Source of the DNA: CAWCBG01 sp963793845
GTDB lineage: Bacteria; Acidobacteriota; Terriglobia; Terriglobales; Acidobacteriaceae
Length of the DNA: 64,000 nt
Assembly: GCA_963793845.1 (NCBI GenBank)
Contig: CAWCBG010000001.1
Coordinates: 62,001-126,000 of the forward strand
Direction of reading: 5' to 3'
Within the stretch, counting starts at the first letter, position 1. Each line of letters starts with the position of its first letter. Made by a program: the position numbers and the translations under genes. Shown here in pieces: positions 48,866 through 57,309 of the stretch. The notes beneath the pieces were generated by a model. That model did no database searches, was not told where the DNA came from, and saw only the letters and a list, made by a program, of their open reading frames with translations.

Positions 48866-49094
48866 GAGCGACCGCGCCGCGGCGACGTTCGTTGACAAGG
48901 CCGACCTTACCCAATACGACCTTTCAGGAGCGAGGTTGACCCGCTTTGAGATCAAGCCGAAAGACAAATCAATCAACCTGCGTCTCTCCGGTGACCTTTA
49001 CGACGCTGTACGCAAACGCGCCGCCCGCGCAGGTGTCCCCTATCAGCGTTTCATTCGCTTGACGCTTGAACAGGCTATCGGGGAACCGAAATAA
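48840..49094 (+). CDS. brnA: BrnA-family antitoxin
   Basis: 84 residues. The N-terminus MKKKIPTFKSDRAAATFVDK and DLTQYDL form the toxin-binding arm. The C-terminus INLRLSGDLYDAVRKRAARAGVPYQRFIRLTLEQAI is a ribbon-helix-helix DNA-binding domain. It should neutralise BrnT and bind the tandem repeats at 48523-48546. Confidence 0.9.
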   Translation: MKKKIPTFKSDRAAATFVDKADLTQYDLSGARLTRFEIKPKDKSINLRLSGDLYDAVRKRAARAGVPYQRFIRLTLEQAIGEPK

Positions 49095-49405
49095 ACGCCG
49101 TTCGCGAATTGGGTAAGTTTTGAGACACGGCGGGAAGGCTCGTGAATAGCGGGCTTGCGCGTCTCACAATTCAGTCTCAAATCCTCCACACCCTCTTTTC
49201 GTTCTCATGTTGACCGGAGGTTCGCCGGTTTTGCGGCACCGAAGTCAAAACAACCCCCATAGTCTGGCTGGCTGATGAATCTCCCGATCGTGTGCTACCA
49301 TTCGGGACTTGCGCCGGGCTGAAGGAAACCGACTAACCTCTGGCTCGCTGAGCCCGCCGTAAGCATCTCACAAAGCTCGAAGATCCGTTAACCGGGAATG
49401 CCAAG
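49095..49405. other. Intergenic region carrying the right 36-bp direct repeat (49145-49180)
   Basis: Holds the second copy of the 36-bp repeat that brackets the toxin-antitoxin cassette, then ~220 bases before glgC. No gene supported. GlgC starts with weak ribosome-site similarity (CCGGGAATGCC) before ATG 49406. Confidence 0.6.
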
Positions 49406-50659
49406 ATGAGAGATACCCTCGGAGTCTTATTGGCGGGCGGCGCGGGCGAGCGCTTGTATCCGTTGACCCGCGATCGAGCCAAACCGGCCGTTACCTTCGG
49501 CGGCATCTACCGCATCATCGATATCACGCTGTCCAACTGCATTAACTCCGATCTGCGCAAGATATACATCCTGACGCAGTACAAGGCGCTGTCGCTGAAC
49601 CGCCATATCCGCGAAGGCTGGAGCAATATTGTCGGCCGCGAAATGGGCGAGTTCATCGAGATCCTCCCGCCCATGAAGCGGGTCAGCGAGAACTGGTACA
49701 TGGGCACCGCCGACGCCGTCTATCAGAATATTTATTCCATTGGCTCGGAACGGCCCAAGCACGTACTCATCCTGTCGGGCGATCACATCTACAAGATGAA
49801 CTACGCCCGGATGCTGCGGCAGCACAAAGACTCGGCTGCCGAGGCTACCATTGCCACCATCCTGATCGAACCGGAAGAGACGAAACAATTTGGCGTAGTC
49901 GACGTGGACCATACCGGTCGCGTGAGCGGCTTCCAGGAAAAGCCGGAGACCACAGAGTTGCGCTCGCCCTACAATTCGCGGATGGTGTCGGCCTCGATGG
50001 GCATCTACATCTTCAACACCGATGTGCTTATCCCCGCATTGCTGAAGGACGCCGAGGACGAGCAGTCGCAGCACGATTTCGGTCACAACATCCTGCCGCG
50101 CATGGTGGACGACTATAAGGTGTACTCGTTTAATTTCATCGACGAGAACAAGAAGGAAGCCCGGTACTGGCGGGACGTGGGAACCCTGGAAGCTTACTAC
50201 GAGGCCAACATGGATCTGGTCTCAGTGGCCCCCGTGTTCAACCTGTACGACGACGCCTGGCCGATTCGCACGCATCAGCGGCAGTATCCCCCGGCAAAGT
50301 TTGTCTTCAACGATGTTGGCCGCACCGGCCAGGCCCACGACTCGGTGATCTCAATGGGATGTATCATCTCCGGCGGCCACGTGAAAAACTGCGTGCTCTC
50401 GCCTGACGTGCGGGTGAATTCCTATGCTGACATCGATTCCAGCATCCTGTTCTCCCATGCAAGGGTGGGACGCCGCTGCCGCATCCGCAAGGCCATCATC
50501 GACCGCGATGTGGAAATACCCGAAGGGACTGTGATTGGTTTCGACACCGAAGCCGACCGCCAGAAATATCACGTCACCGACAGTGGCATCACCGTGGTGA
50601 CCCGCGACTACTCGCTGTTCGAGAATCCGGCGAGCGGGGATTACTTCACGTCGGAATAG
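49406..50659 (+). CDS. glgC: Glucose-1-phosphate adenylyltransferase
   Basis: 417 residues. The N-terminal nucleotidyltransferase domain has LLAGGAGERLYPLTRDRAKPAVTFGG (ATP-binding), CINSDLRKIYILTQYKALSL, WYMGTADAVYQN, ILSGDHIYKMNY, FQEKPE and the sugar-phosphate site around ARYWRDVGTLEAYYEANM. A C-terminal left-handed beta-helix follows. It makes ADP-glucose for glycogen. Length is normal. It stands alone, with no other glg gene adjacent. Confidence 0.95.
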   Translation: MRDTLGVLLAGGAGERLYPLTRDRAKPAVTFGGIYRIIDITLSNCINSDLRKIYILTQYKALSLNRHIREGWSNIVGREMGEFIEILPPMKRVSENWYMGTADAVYQNIYSIGSERPKHVLILSGDHIYKMNYARMLRQHKDSAAEATIATILIEPEETKQFGVVDVDHTGRVSGFQEKPETTELRSPYNSRMVSASMGIYIFNTDVLIPALLKDAEDEQSQHDFGHNILPRMVDDYKVYSFNFIDENKKEARYWRDVGTLEAYYEANMDLVSVAPVFNLYDDAWPIRTHQRQYPPAKFVFNDVGRTGQAHDSVISMGCIISGGHVKNCVLSPDVRVNSYADIDSSILFSHARVGRRCRIRKAIIDRDVEIPEGTVIGFDTEADRQKYHVTDSGITVVTRDYSLFENPASGDYFTSE

Positions 50660-50682
50660 CGGTCCGTAGGCGGACGACTTTC

Positions 50683-51222
50683 CTACTCCGTCAGCATTGT
50701 GGCCTTCACGGTAATCGCTCCGATCGACCAGAGCAGGGCATCCTCCACGTGGTGCCGCAACGAATCGCTGGTGAAAATCCTCGCCAGGTCTCCGCCTTTG
50801 GCCAGGTGGTCGGCCATCTCGGTCAGAACACTCTGGTAGCGCTCCGGCATGTTTAGCTTGGAGGCGCGCACCAGGTCATCGACGAAATGCAGGCAATCTA
50901 GAATCACGCCATCCGGATCGGCCTTTGCGGAGTTCACCAGATAGAGAGTCTCGGCCACATCGCACACCATCTCGACGCTTTCCAGCGGCAGCTTCAGGTG
51001 GGCCATGGTCGGGTCGTGCAGCAGAGCTTTCGGAGCAAGCTCGGGACGGGCGAAGAACAGGATGCGGTCCTCCGTCATGAGCGGCCGCTCGTTCTCGCCG
51101 CCGATCGCCACCACGGAATAGAACTGCGGCCCATCGTGATTGGCATCGAGGCGAAAGCCGACGAGCACGGGCTCTTCCTCGGCGGCCGGTTGCTGCGGTT
51201 GAAGGACGGGCAGTTCAGGCAT
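50683..51222 (-). CDS. Conserved-looking cytosolic protein of unknown function
   Basis: 179 residues. A Pro/Gln/Glu-rich N-terminus is followed by VLVGFRLDANHDGPQFYSVVAIGGENERPLMTEDRILFFARPELAP and a helical C-terminal half (ILDCLHFVDDLVRASKLNMPERYQSVLTEMADHLAKGG). No signal peptide or membrane segment. I do not recognise the family. It sits 60 bases downstream of uvrB on the same strand and may be co-transcribed with it. Confidence 0.7.
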   Translation of the reverse strand: MPELPVLQPQQPAAEEEPVLVGFRLDANHDGPQFYSVVAIGGENERPLMTEDRILFFARPELAPKALLHDPTMAHLKLPLESVEMVCDVAETLYLVNSAKADPDGVILDCLHFVDDLVRASKLNMPERYQSVLTEMADHLAKGGDLARIFTSDSLRHHVEDALLWSIGAITVKATMLTE

Positions 51223-51281
51223 GAAGAGATGCTATCAGGGAACCGCACTTCGCGGCCTGGGGGGCGGAAGAGCGTCGAGTT

Positions 51282-53267
51282 CTAGGTAAACATAAACTCT
51301 TTGCTGCGCAGATCGCGTACGGTATCGCGCAGTTTCGCCGCCTTCTCGAACTCGAAGCGTTTGGCGGCTTCCCGCATATCACTCTCTAGTTTCGTGATGT
51401 AGGCATCGAGATCCTGCTGCGACTTGAACTCCGGCATGCCTTCGATCTCGCTGGTTAAATCGGTGTAGTCCGCCTCGACTCCCACCAGCGACATGTCCAG
51501 CGGCCGCACGATGGTCTCCGGCGTGATGCCGTGCTCCTCGTTGTACGCCTGCTGAATGGCGCGCCGGCGATAAGTCTCGTCGATCGCCTTCCTCATCGAG
51601 TCGGTCATGTTGTCGGCATAAAGCACCGCCCGGCCGCTCAGGTTGCGGGCGCAACGTCCGATGGTCTGAATCAGCGATCCCGCCGAGCGCAGAAAGCCTT
51701 CCTTGTCGGCATCGAGGATCGCCACCATCGAGACCTCTGGCAGATCCAGCCCTTCGCGCAGCAGATTGATGCCGATCAGCACGTCGAACTCGCCCTTGCG
51801 CAGGTCGCGCAGAATCTTGATGCGCTCCAGCGTCTCGATCTCGGAGTGCATATAGCGGCAGCGCACTCCGACCTCGCTGTAGTACTCGGCCAGATCTTCG
51901 GCCATGCGCTTGGTCAGCGTGGTCACCAGCACCCGTTCGTTCTTGGCCGCACGCTGGCGAATCTCGTGCAGCAGGTCGTCGATCTGCCCTTTCACCGGGC
52001 GCACCTCGATCTCGGGATCGATCAGCCCGGTCGGGCGAATGATCTGCTCCACCACCACGCCCGCCGACTTGGTCAGCTCATATGGCCCCGGCGTGGCCGA
52101 AACGTAAATCGCCTGGTTCACGCGATGCTCAAATTCCTCGAAGGTCAGTGGACGGTTGTCCAGCGCGCTGGGCAGACGGAAGCCGTATTCGATCAGGTTC
52201 TGCTTGCGCGAGCGGTCGCCATGCCACATGCCATGCAGTTGGGGAATGGTCTGGTGCGACTCGTCGATGAACAGCATGTAATCGCGCGGCACATAATCCA
52301 GCAGCGTCGGAGGAGGCTCGCCCGGCAGCCGTCCGGTGAAGTGGCGCGAATAGTTCTCGATGCCGTGGCAGTAGCCCATCTCCTTGATCATCTCGAGGTC
52401 GAATCGCGTGCGCTGGTGAATGCGTTGCGCCTCAACGATTCTTCCTTGCTTCTCCAGTTCAGCCTCCCACCACGCCAGCTCCTGCAGGATGGTTTCGACT
52501 GCTGCGCTCTTGCGCTCGGGCTTCATCACGTAGTGGGTCTTGGGATAAATCGGCAGCCGCGAGTGCTTCTGCTTCACTGTGCCGAACAGCGGATCGATCT
52601 GCGCCAGCGACTCCACCTGGTCACCCCAAAGCTCAATGCGGTAGGCGTTGTCGTCGTAGGTGGGAAAGATCTCGATGATGTCGCCGCGCACCCGGAAGGT
52701 CCCACGACGGAAATCGCCTTCGGTGCGCTCATAGAGAATCTCAACCAGCTTGCGGACGATGTCGTCGCGCTTGATCTTCTGTCCCTTTTCCAGGAACAGT
52801 AGCATGCCGTAATAGGCCTCCGGCGAACCCAGGCCGTAGATGCAGCTTACCGAGGCGACAATGATGCAATCGCGGCGCTCGAACAGTGAGCGGGTCGCGG
52901 CCAGCCGCAACTTGTCAAGCTCGTCGTTGACCGTCGCTTCCTTCTCGATGTAGACGTCGCCCGCCGGAATGTAGGCCTCGGGCTGGTAGTAGTCGTAATA
53001 AGAGACGAAGTACTCCACCGCATTGTGCGGGAAGAACGATTTGAATTCGTGATAAAGCTGCGCCGCCAGAGTCTTGTTGTGGGCGAGAATCAGAGCCGGG
53101 CGATTGGACTGCTCGATCAGCTTGGCCATGGTGAAGGTCTTGCCTGAGCCGGTCACGCCCAGCAGCACCTGGTGCTTCTCGCCGTCGTAGATCCCCCGGA
53201 TCAGCGACTCGATCGCCCGTCCCTGGTCTCCCTGCGGTTTGTATGAACTGACTAGGTTGAAATCCAT
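51282..53267 (-). CDS. uvrB: Excinuclease ABC subunit B
   Basis: 661 residues, normal length. Helicase motif I GVTGSGKTFTMA, the beta-hairpin YYDYYQPEAYIP that clamps damaged DNA, motif II DESHQ (FIDESHQTIPQLHGM), motif V NLLREGLDLPEVSMVAILDADKEGFLRS, motif VI QTIGRCARN, and a C-terminal UVR domain (RFEFEKAAKLRDTVRDLRS) that contacts UvrC. It acts in nucleotide excision repair with UvrA and UvrC. The sequence is intact, with no frameshift. Confidence 0.98.
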   Translation of the reverse strand: MDFNLVSSYKPQGDQGRAIESLIRGIYDGEKHQVLLGVTGSGKTFTMAKLIEQSNRPALILAHNKTLAAQLYHEFKSFFPHNAVEYFVSYYDYYQPEAYIPAGDVYIEKEATVNDELDKLRLAATRSLFERRDCIIVASVSCIYGLGSPEAYYGMLLFLEKGQKIKRDDIVRKLVEILYERTEGDFRRGTFRVRGDIIEIFPTYDDNAYRIELWGDQVESLAQIDPLFGTVKQKHSRLPIYPKTHYVMKPERKSAAVETILQELAWWEAELEKQGRIVEAQRIHQRTRFDLEMIKEMGYCHGIENYSRHFTGRLPGEPPPTLLDYVPRDYMLFIDESHQTIPQLHGMWHGDRSRKQNLIEYGFRLPSALDNRPLTFEEFEHRVNQAIYVSATPGPYELTKSAGVVVEQIIRPTGLIDPEIEVRPVKGQIDDLLHEIRQRAAKNERVLVTTLTKRMAEDLAEYYSEVGVRCRYMHSEIETLERIKILRDLRKGEFDVLIGINLLREGLDLPEVSMVAILDADKEGFLRSAGSLIQTIGRCARNLSGRAVLYADNMTDSMRKAIDETYRRRAIQQAYNEEHGITPETIVRPLDMSLVGVEADYTDLTSEIEGMPEFKSQQDLDAYITKLESDMREAAKRFEFEKAAKLRDTVRDLRSKEFMFT

Positions 53268-53269
53268 GG

Positions 53270-53690
53270 TTGAAAGGGCACGCCTTCACGCGTGCCGATA
53301 AGCCTGTCTATTTTCCCCATCCCGAGCGGCCTTAAGCCTTTTGTCATCACGAGCGGCTTCAGTCCGCGAGGGATCTGCTGTTTCTCGGATCCGGCCGGGT
53401 ATAAACAAAAAGCAGATCCCTCGCTGCGCTCGTGATGACAAATCCAAAGGTGCCGACAAAGTCAAAACTCGTTATCGACCGGGTTTGAAGGGGCGCACCT
53501 TCAGGTGCGCCGATAAGCCCTTCTATTTTCCCCATCCCGGGAGGCCTAAGCCTTTTGTCATCCCGAGCGGCCTTCAGTCCGCGAGGGATCTGCTGTTTCT
53601 CGGATCCGGCCGGGTATCGACAAAAAGCGGATCCCTCGCTGCGCTCGTGATGACAATTCCTAAGGTGATGACAAATCCAAAAAGTCCCAA
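53270..53690. repeat. Two tandem ~215-bp REP/MITE-like units
   Basis: Unit 1 starts near 53270 and unit 2 near 53485. Each has a short hairpin (GGCACGC/GCGTGCC in the first, GGCGCACC/GGTGCGCC in the second), CGATAAGCC, TCTATTTTCCCCATCC, then a long inverted repeat in which TTGTCATCNCGAGCG and GAGGGATCTGCT are answered by AAGC(A/G)GATCCCTCGC and CGCTCGTGATGACAA. The stem sequences differ between units yet stay paired, so the structure is conserved. Intergenic, downstream of the uvrB start and just before the prophage. Confidence 0.75.
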
Positions 53691-54181
53691 TGTGCCGGCA
53701 ATTCCCAAATGGTACGTCCACAGACGCGAATTTCTGCTACTGAGAATCTTTCGATTATACGACGGCGGGAATCGACTCACCTGAGCCCGAAAATGTGAAT
53801 ACAGAAATTAAATGGAGTGGTGAAAAACGGCGGTAAACGGGGGAAAATGGCGGTGTTTGTGCGAGTTAGAAGGAAATCACGAAGCCACGATGATACAGGC
53901 GTTATTTGGAGTGCGCAACGGGAGTGTGGAGAACCGGTGACAGAAAACAAAGACCTTAGAGTTGTGGCTGGCGACTTTACAGACGATTCTTGCCGAGGCT
54001 ATCCTCTACACCGTAACGCATTGATAGTAAAGTGAGTTAAGATCACATTTCCTCGAACGGACGCCGAATCCAAACGAAACCAACGAAACCGTTTCAATCA
54101 GAAGGGTCTGCGGCTCATCGCTCGCGGGTTGAGGATCTCGGTTTGAGGTTAGAATTGCCGGGCATTTTCACAAGGGCCGCA
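53691..54181. other. Probable left end of the Mu-like prophage; spaced AAAAYGGCGGT repeats at 53824-53854
   Basis: About 490 bases with no supported gene. Two 11-mers AAAACGGCGGT (53824-53834) and AAAATGGCGGT (53844-53854) lie exactly 20 bases apart, two helical turns, as expected for transposase end-binding sites. TGTGAATACAG (53794) upstream could be the terminal TG. The exact phage end cannot be fixed without the right end. Confidence 0.3.
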
Positions 54182-54538
54182 TCAACCCTCCAACCCCGCG
54201 AACACCCTCTCAACATAGAACAGGTAATCCTCAGGCGCGCTCAACTGCTGCTTTTCCGCCAGCCACGCCCGGTACGCTTCGAGCTTCTTTCCGTGTCTTC
54301 GCGAGGCGCATCCACGGCACGAAATAACGCCGAATTCGGGAGTCTCCGGGAAGAGCTTGTCGCGCACAATTGCACGCGGGGTGTCTACCTTTTCTATTTC
54401 GATATACTCTTCCGTCGCTGGCCTTCCTTTGACAGGGGAGCTGATGTTGTTGGACCTGAGCCACCTGGCGTTTCGGACGAGTTTCTGGCCACAGTACCAG
54501 CATCGGCTCGCCAACCTCTCAAACAAGAGTTCACTCAT
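54182..54538 (-). CDS. Small CxxC/CxxC zinc protein, HNH-nuclease-like
   Basis: 118 residues from ATG 54538. CWYCGQKL (residues ~13-20) and ISCRGCASRRHGKKLEAYRAWL (~72-93) form a zinc-finger frame like that of HNH proteins (CxxC ... CxxCNxxKG). The middle EEYIEIEKVDTPRAIV lacks the His-His of an active HNH centre, so nuclease activity is doubtful. It is the leftmost gene of the prophage early side. A longer in-frame extension upstream (to 55024) is Arg-rich, crosses a terminator and is rejected. Confidence 0.6.
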   Translation of the reverse strand: MSELLFERLASRCWYCGQKLVRNARWLRSNNISSPVKGRPATEEYIEIEKVDTPRAIVRDKLFPETPEFGVISCRGCASRRHGKKLEAYRAWLAEKQQLSAPEDYLFYVERVFAGLEG

Positions 54539-54978
54539 GCATTGCCAGTCTCTGAGGGCTGTCGATACACCCATTTTGCGCAGGTGTGAGCTGACTCTGC
54601 TAACTCCAGCGTCTGTAGGCTTGAGCTTGCGGCGACGAACACACCGCAGCTGGGGCAGTAGGACTCGATCACCTGCGGCCTTCGCAGGTTCGCCACATGC
54701 TCGAAAGGACGGCGCGGAGCTTTGGGGCTCTCGGGCACTCTGTTTTGACTCTTTGGGGAAGACAAGCAATTGTGACGGATGGAGAACACCGATGCAAGTA
54801 GCATTTTGGGAAGGCTGGAGACGACGGCGCGTCAGCGGCAACACGCAAAAAGCCCGCAAGGAGACCTTTCTATCATGAGGGGCCTCCCTGCGGGCATCCT
54901 GCCACGTTCTAAACCAGCATCCCCATCGACGGCCGATTCCCCGGCTCCTGACAGCCATCGCGCTGGGGGTAGAATGCC
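54539..54978 (-). terminator. Rho-independent terminator (54847-54895) and surrounding intergenic DNA
   Basis: On the minus strand GCCCGCA (54895-54889) pairs with TGCGGGC (54858-54852), extended by GGAG/CTCC with a small bulge, and is followed by TTTTT (54851-54847). It lies ~85 bases after the stop of the glucosaminidase-like gene and should end the leftward early operon. The remaining ~300 bases to the HNH-like gene hold no supported coding sequence. Confidence 0.7.
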
Positions 54979-55668
54979 CTACACTCTCCCGCGCGAATAG
55001 CCGGGCTCCTTTGCCTCGTCGCATTCAGCCAACCCGTACATTTTAATCCTGTCGAGAATCTCTTGAAGATCGCTATCGTCATAGAGTCGTAGCTTACTGA
55101 GCGTCTTCGCGAAGGCCACTGGATCAGTGGACAACCTCGTCACACTGCTATCACGCAGAGACTCGGAGATCCTCCGAGCCGCATTCATGAACCAAGAGTA
55201 GATCGCATCGTTTTCGGAGGAACACCCTTCACCCTCGTAGTGGGCTTTAGCGATCAAAAAACTCGCAGGTACTCCAAACGCACGCATTGCCGCTTGAGCA
55301 GTTGGAGCGACCTGAAGGATGAAACTACCCATGCTCAAGCATTGGGCGATAAGGCTGGGCAGAAAGCAGCGCGCGCTGCACTCATCCAGCATGCTCAAAG
55401 GGATGTTGAGCCTATCGATGATAGGTGCAAGCATCCCGCGATCTGAAAGGTCCCACATCGACGGCTGCGGAAAGGGCTTCGGCCCATGATCTGGGAGAGG
55501 TACGACATAGATGGTCGGGGGAACGGACGTCTGCCCCGAGGTGCTTACCGACGAAGTGGTTGGCATGGCGCGATTGTTCTCCATAAAATAGGCCCGCTCT
55601 CCGAGGGCGTGGGAGGCACACTGTTTCTTGGCAGGTTGGGCGCAGACATGAGTTGAGTGCCTATTCAT
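54979..55668 (-). CDS. Prophage protein with glucosaminidase/lysozyme-like motif
   Basis: About 229 residues from ATG 55668 (AGG six bases upstream); ATG 55584 is an alternative. The region APTAQAAMRAFGVPASFLIAKAHYEGEG resembles the start of FlgJ-type glucosaminidase domains (AQ-A---GVPASVTLAQAILESGWG), with Glu near the expected catalytic position (HYEGEG). The rest (YSWFMNAARRISESL ... VAFAKTLSKLRLYDDSDLQEILDRI) fits a helical lysozyme-like fold. No signal peptide. It follows gemA by 36 bases in the early operon. A cell-wall hydrolase role is tentative. Confidence 0.5.
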   Translation of the reverse strand: MNRHSTHVCAQPAKKQCASHALGERAYFMENNRAMPTTSSVSTSGQTSVPPTIYVVPLPDHGPKPFPQPSMWDLSDRGMLAPIIDRLNIPLSMLDECSARCFLPSLIAQCLSMGSFILQVAPTAQAAMRAFGVPASFLIAKAHYEGEGCSSENDAIYSWFMNAARRISESLRDSSVTRLSTDPVAFAKTLSKLRLYDDSDLQEILDRIKMYGLAECDEAKEPGYSRGRV

Positions 55669-55703
55669 GCGACCTGTTGTTTCCGAGACCGTACGTTTTA
55701 AAC

Positions 55704-56273
55704 TCACTTGTCGACAATCCCACTTACGTTCGCTTTGCGAGCCGAATGCCAGTGCCCCGAACGAACGAGCATTGATTTCAGTGCCCACCAAACCCTGTTG
55801 GCATCAGCGACCGTGCGAATCTTCGAGCCATTGTGTTGGCCGAGTGGAGAGGAAGCCGACTGTAGCCAGGCTTCGTACTGTTCGCGCGTCCACTGAAGCC
55901 GAGTAATAGCTTCATCGATGCGGGCTAGATCGTCGGGGCCGACGAGCTGCGCAACTTTAGAGCGCGCCCCCTTGCGTCCAGCTGTACCAGCGGTACGGGC
56001 AGCCGCTCGCTCCCTGATTCGCGTCCAGGCGCGCGGCTGTCGCGTCAAGGCTTGACCGATCGAGACTTTCAACACATCGATCAGCCGCCTCGCTTCGTCG
56101 GCCGTCAGATCCTTAAACGATCTGACCTCTCGGCCGATAGCTTCCGAGGCCCATGCCAGGCGAGCAGTGCGTGCGTCGCCTTGTTCTATGGAATGCGACT
56201 GTGCCTTGGAGTAGAGGGTCTGCAGTGCGGCAAGTTGGCCCCGACTCGAAAAACTTTGTGTTTGAGCGCTCAT
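55704..56273 (-). CDS. gemA: GemA-like (Mu gp16, DUF1018) regulatory protein
   Basis: About 189 residues from ATG 56273, preceded by AAGGGGG. LAALQTLYSKAQSHSIEQGDARTARLAWASEAIGREVRSFKDLTADEARRLIDVLK and a C-terminal half with basic linker and LDRIDEAITRLQWTREQYEAWLQ match the GemA family of Mu-like phages, which modulates host gene expression and DNA topology. Position after the MuB-like gene is the canonical Mu early order. Upstream in-frame codons to 56480 overlap the MuB gene and are Arg-rich, so not used. Confidence 0.75.
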   Translation of the reverse strand: MSAQTQSFSSRGQLAALQTLYSKAQSHSIEQGDARTARLAWASEAIGREVRSFKDLTADEARRLIDVLKVSIGQALTRQPRAWTRIRERAAARTAGTAGRKGARSKVAQLVGPDDLARIDEAITRLQWTREQYEAWLQSASSPLGQHNGSKIRTVADANRVWWALKSMLVRSGHWHSARKANVSGIVDK

Positions 56274-56298
56274 GAACGCCCCCTTCTTGTGATCGAAT

Positions 56299-57309
56299 TT
56301 ACGAGGCTCCAGTGATCGCTGCCGCCTTGATCTGATCCAGCGAATTCGTGAGGGTGCGCACGTTGATGTACATGCGGCCCCTCTCGAAGGCGTCCTTGGT
56401 GGTAGCGTCTTCCACCAGCTTCGCGACCTTCTTCGCTGCGACCTCTTCACCCTTGCCGCGCAGCAACTCGCCGACTTCACGCCACACGATGCCCTCAGCC
56501 TCGCTGCGTTCCAGGCCGGGCAGCCGAACCTTGGCGATGATGCGCGAGTTCCACTGCTCCAGTGTGGCGCTGAAGCGGTCGAAGGTGTTCTTCAGGTCAT
56601 GCGAGCCGCTGAACAGCAGCGAGAAATGAGGCTGCCGATCGAGCAGTTCACGCAGCACTTCAAGTACGGGAAGGGAGAGATGCTGAGCTTCGTCGATCAC
56701 TAACAGCACGCGGCGATTCTGAAAATCGAAGCGCAAGTTGGCGAGCATCGAATCCACGTCGCCGGTTGTGCGGCTCCCGCAAGCCATAGCCACCCGCTTC
56801 ATCATGTCGCGCGAGCCGATGCCTTCGCGCGCATAGACGTAGTAGGCGCGACGGCCGTGGCCATTCTTGGTCAGCTCGCTCCGGTTGAGCCGAGCAACCT
56901 CGTGTTCCAGCGCGAAACTTTTTTGAGATCCCGGAGGCGCGTAGATCATATAAGCGACGGGGCGAGGCAGCAGCTTCTGGAAGGTGTCACGGATCGTGCG
57001 CACGTTGGCCGTATCGTAGAGTTCGCCGAGCGCTTCTTGCGAAGCCTCGATCGGGTGAGTGGCGATAAACTGCAGGATCGCCTGACTGATCTTGTGGCCT
57101 GTACCAGCGATATGGTGGTACTTGTCGCCAATGAACATGTTCAGCGTGAATGGCGAGTAGTTGATGCGGTGCGCGAAGTCCCGATAGCTCAGGCCGGTGC
57201 GTGCCAGGTAGTTAGTGAGAGTTGCGCGCACACGCTCGCGATCGTCCTCGCCTGACTTTAGCCGAGCCATGCGATCGGCACGCTTCTGTGTGATCTTCTT
57301 CTTCACCAT
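56299..57309 (-). CDS. MuB-like AAA+ transposition target-selection ATPase
   Basis: About 336 residues. The N-terminal HTH (VRATLTNYLARTGLSYRDFAHRINYSPFTLNMFI) precedes an AAA ATPase with Walker A APPGSQKSF (Gln where Gly is usual), Walker B VLLVIDEAQHLSL and sensor LFSGSHDL. The Mu B protein binds target DNA and activates MuA. ATG 57309 overlaps the MuA-like stop (TGATG) with GGAGG just upstream, giving coupled translation; the TTG one codon earlier is less likely. Confidence 0.88.
   Translation of the reverse strand: MVKKKITQKRADRMARLKSGEDDRERVRATLTNYLARTGLSYRDFAHRINYSPFTLNMFIGDKYHHIAGTGHKISQAILQFIATHPIEASQEALGELYDTANVRTIRDTFQKLLPRPVAYMIYAPPGSQKSFALEHEVARLNRSELTKNGHGRRAYYVYAREGIGSRDMMKRVAMACGSRTTGDVDSMLANLRFDFQNRRVLLVIDEAQHLSLPVLEVLRELLDRQPHFSLLFSGSHDLKNTFDRFSATLEQWNSRIIAKVRLPGLERSEAEGIVWREVGELLRGKGEEVAAKKVAKLVEDATTKDAFERGRMYINVRTLTNSLDQIKAAAITGAS

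Noticed and set aside
53817..54035. 72-codon frame at the presumed prophage left end
   Set aside because: Begins inside the spaced repeats and lacks a ribosome site; more likely terminal non-coding DNA.
54539..55024. N-terminal extension of the HNH-like protein to 280 residues
   Set aside because: It would run through a strong terminator and is Arg/Ser-rich with no domain; the 118-residue form is preferred.
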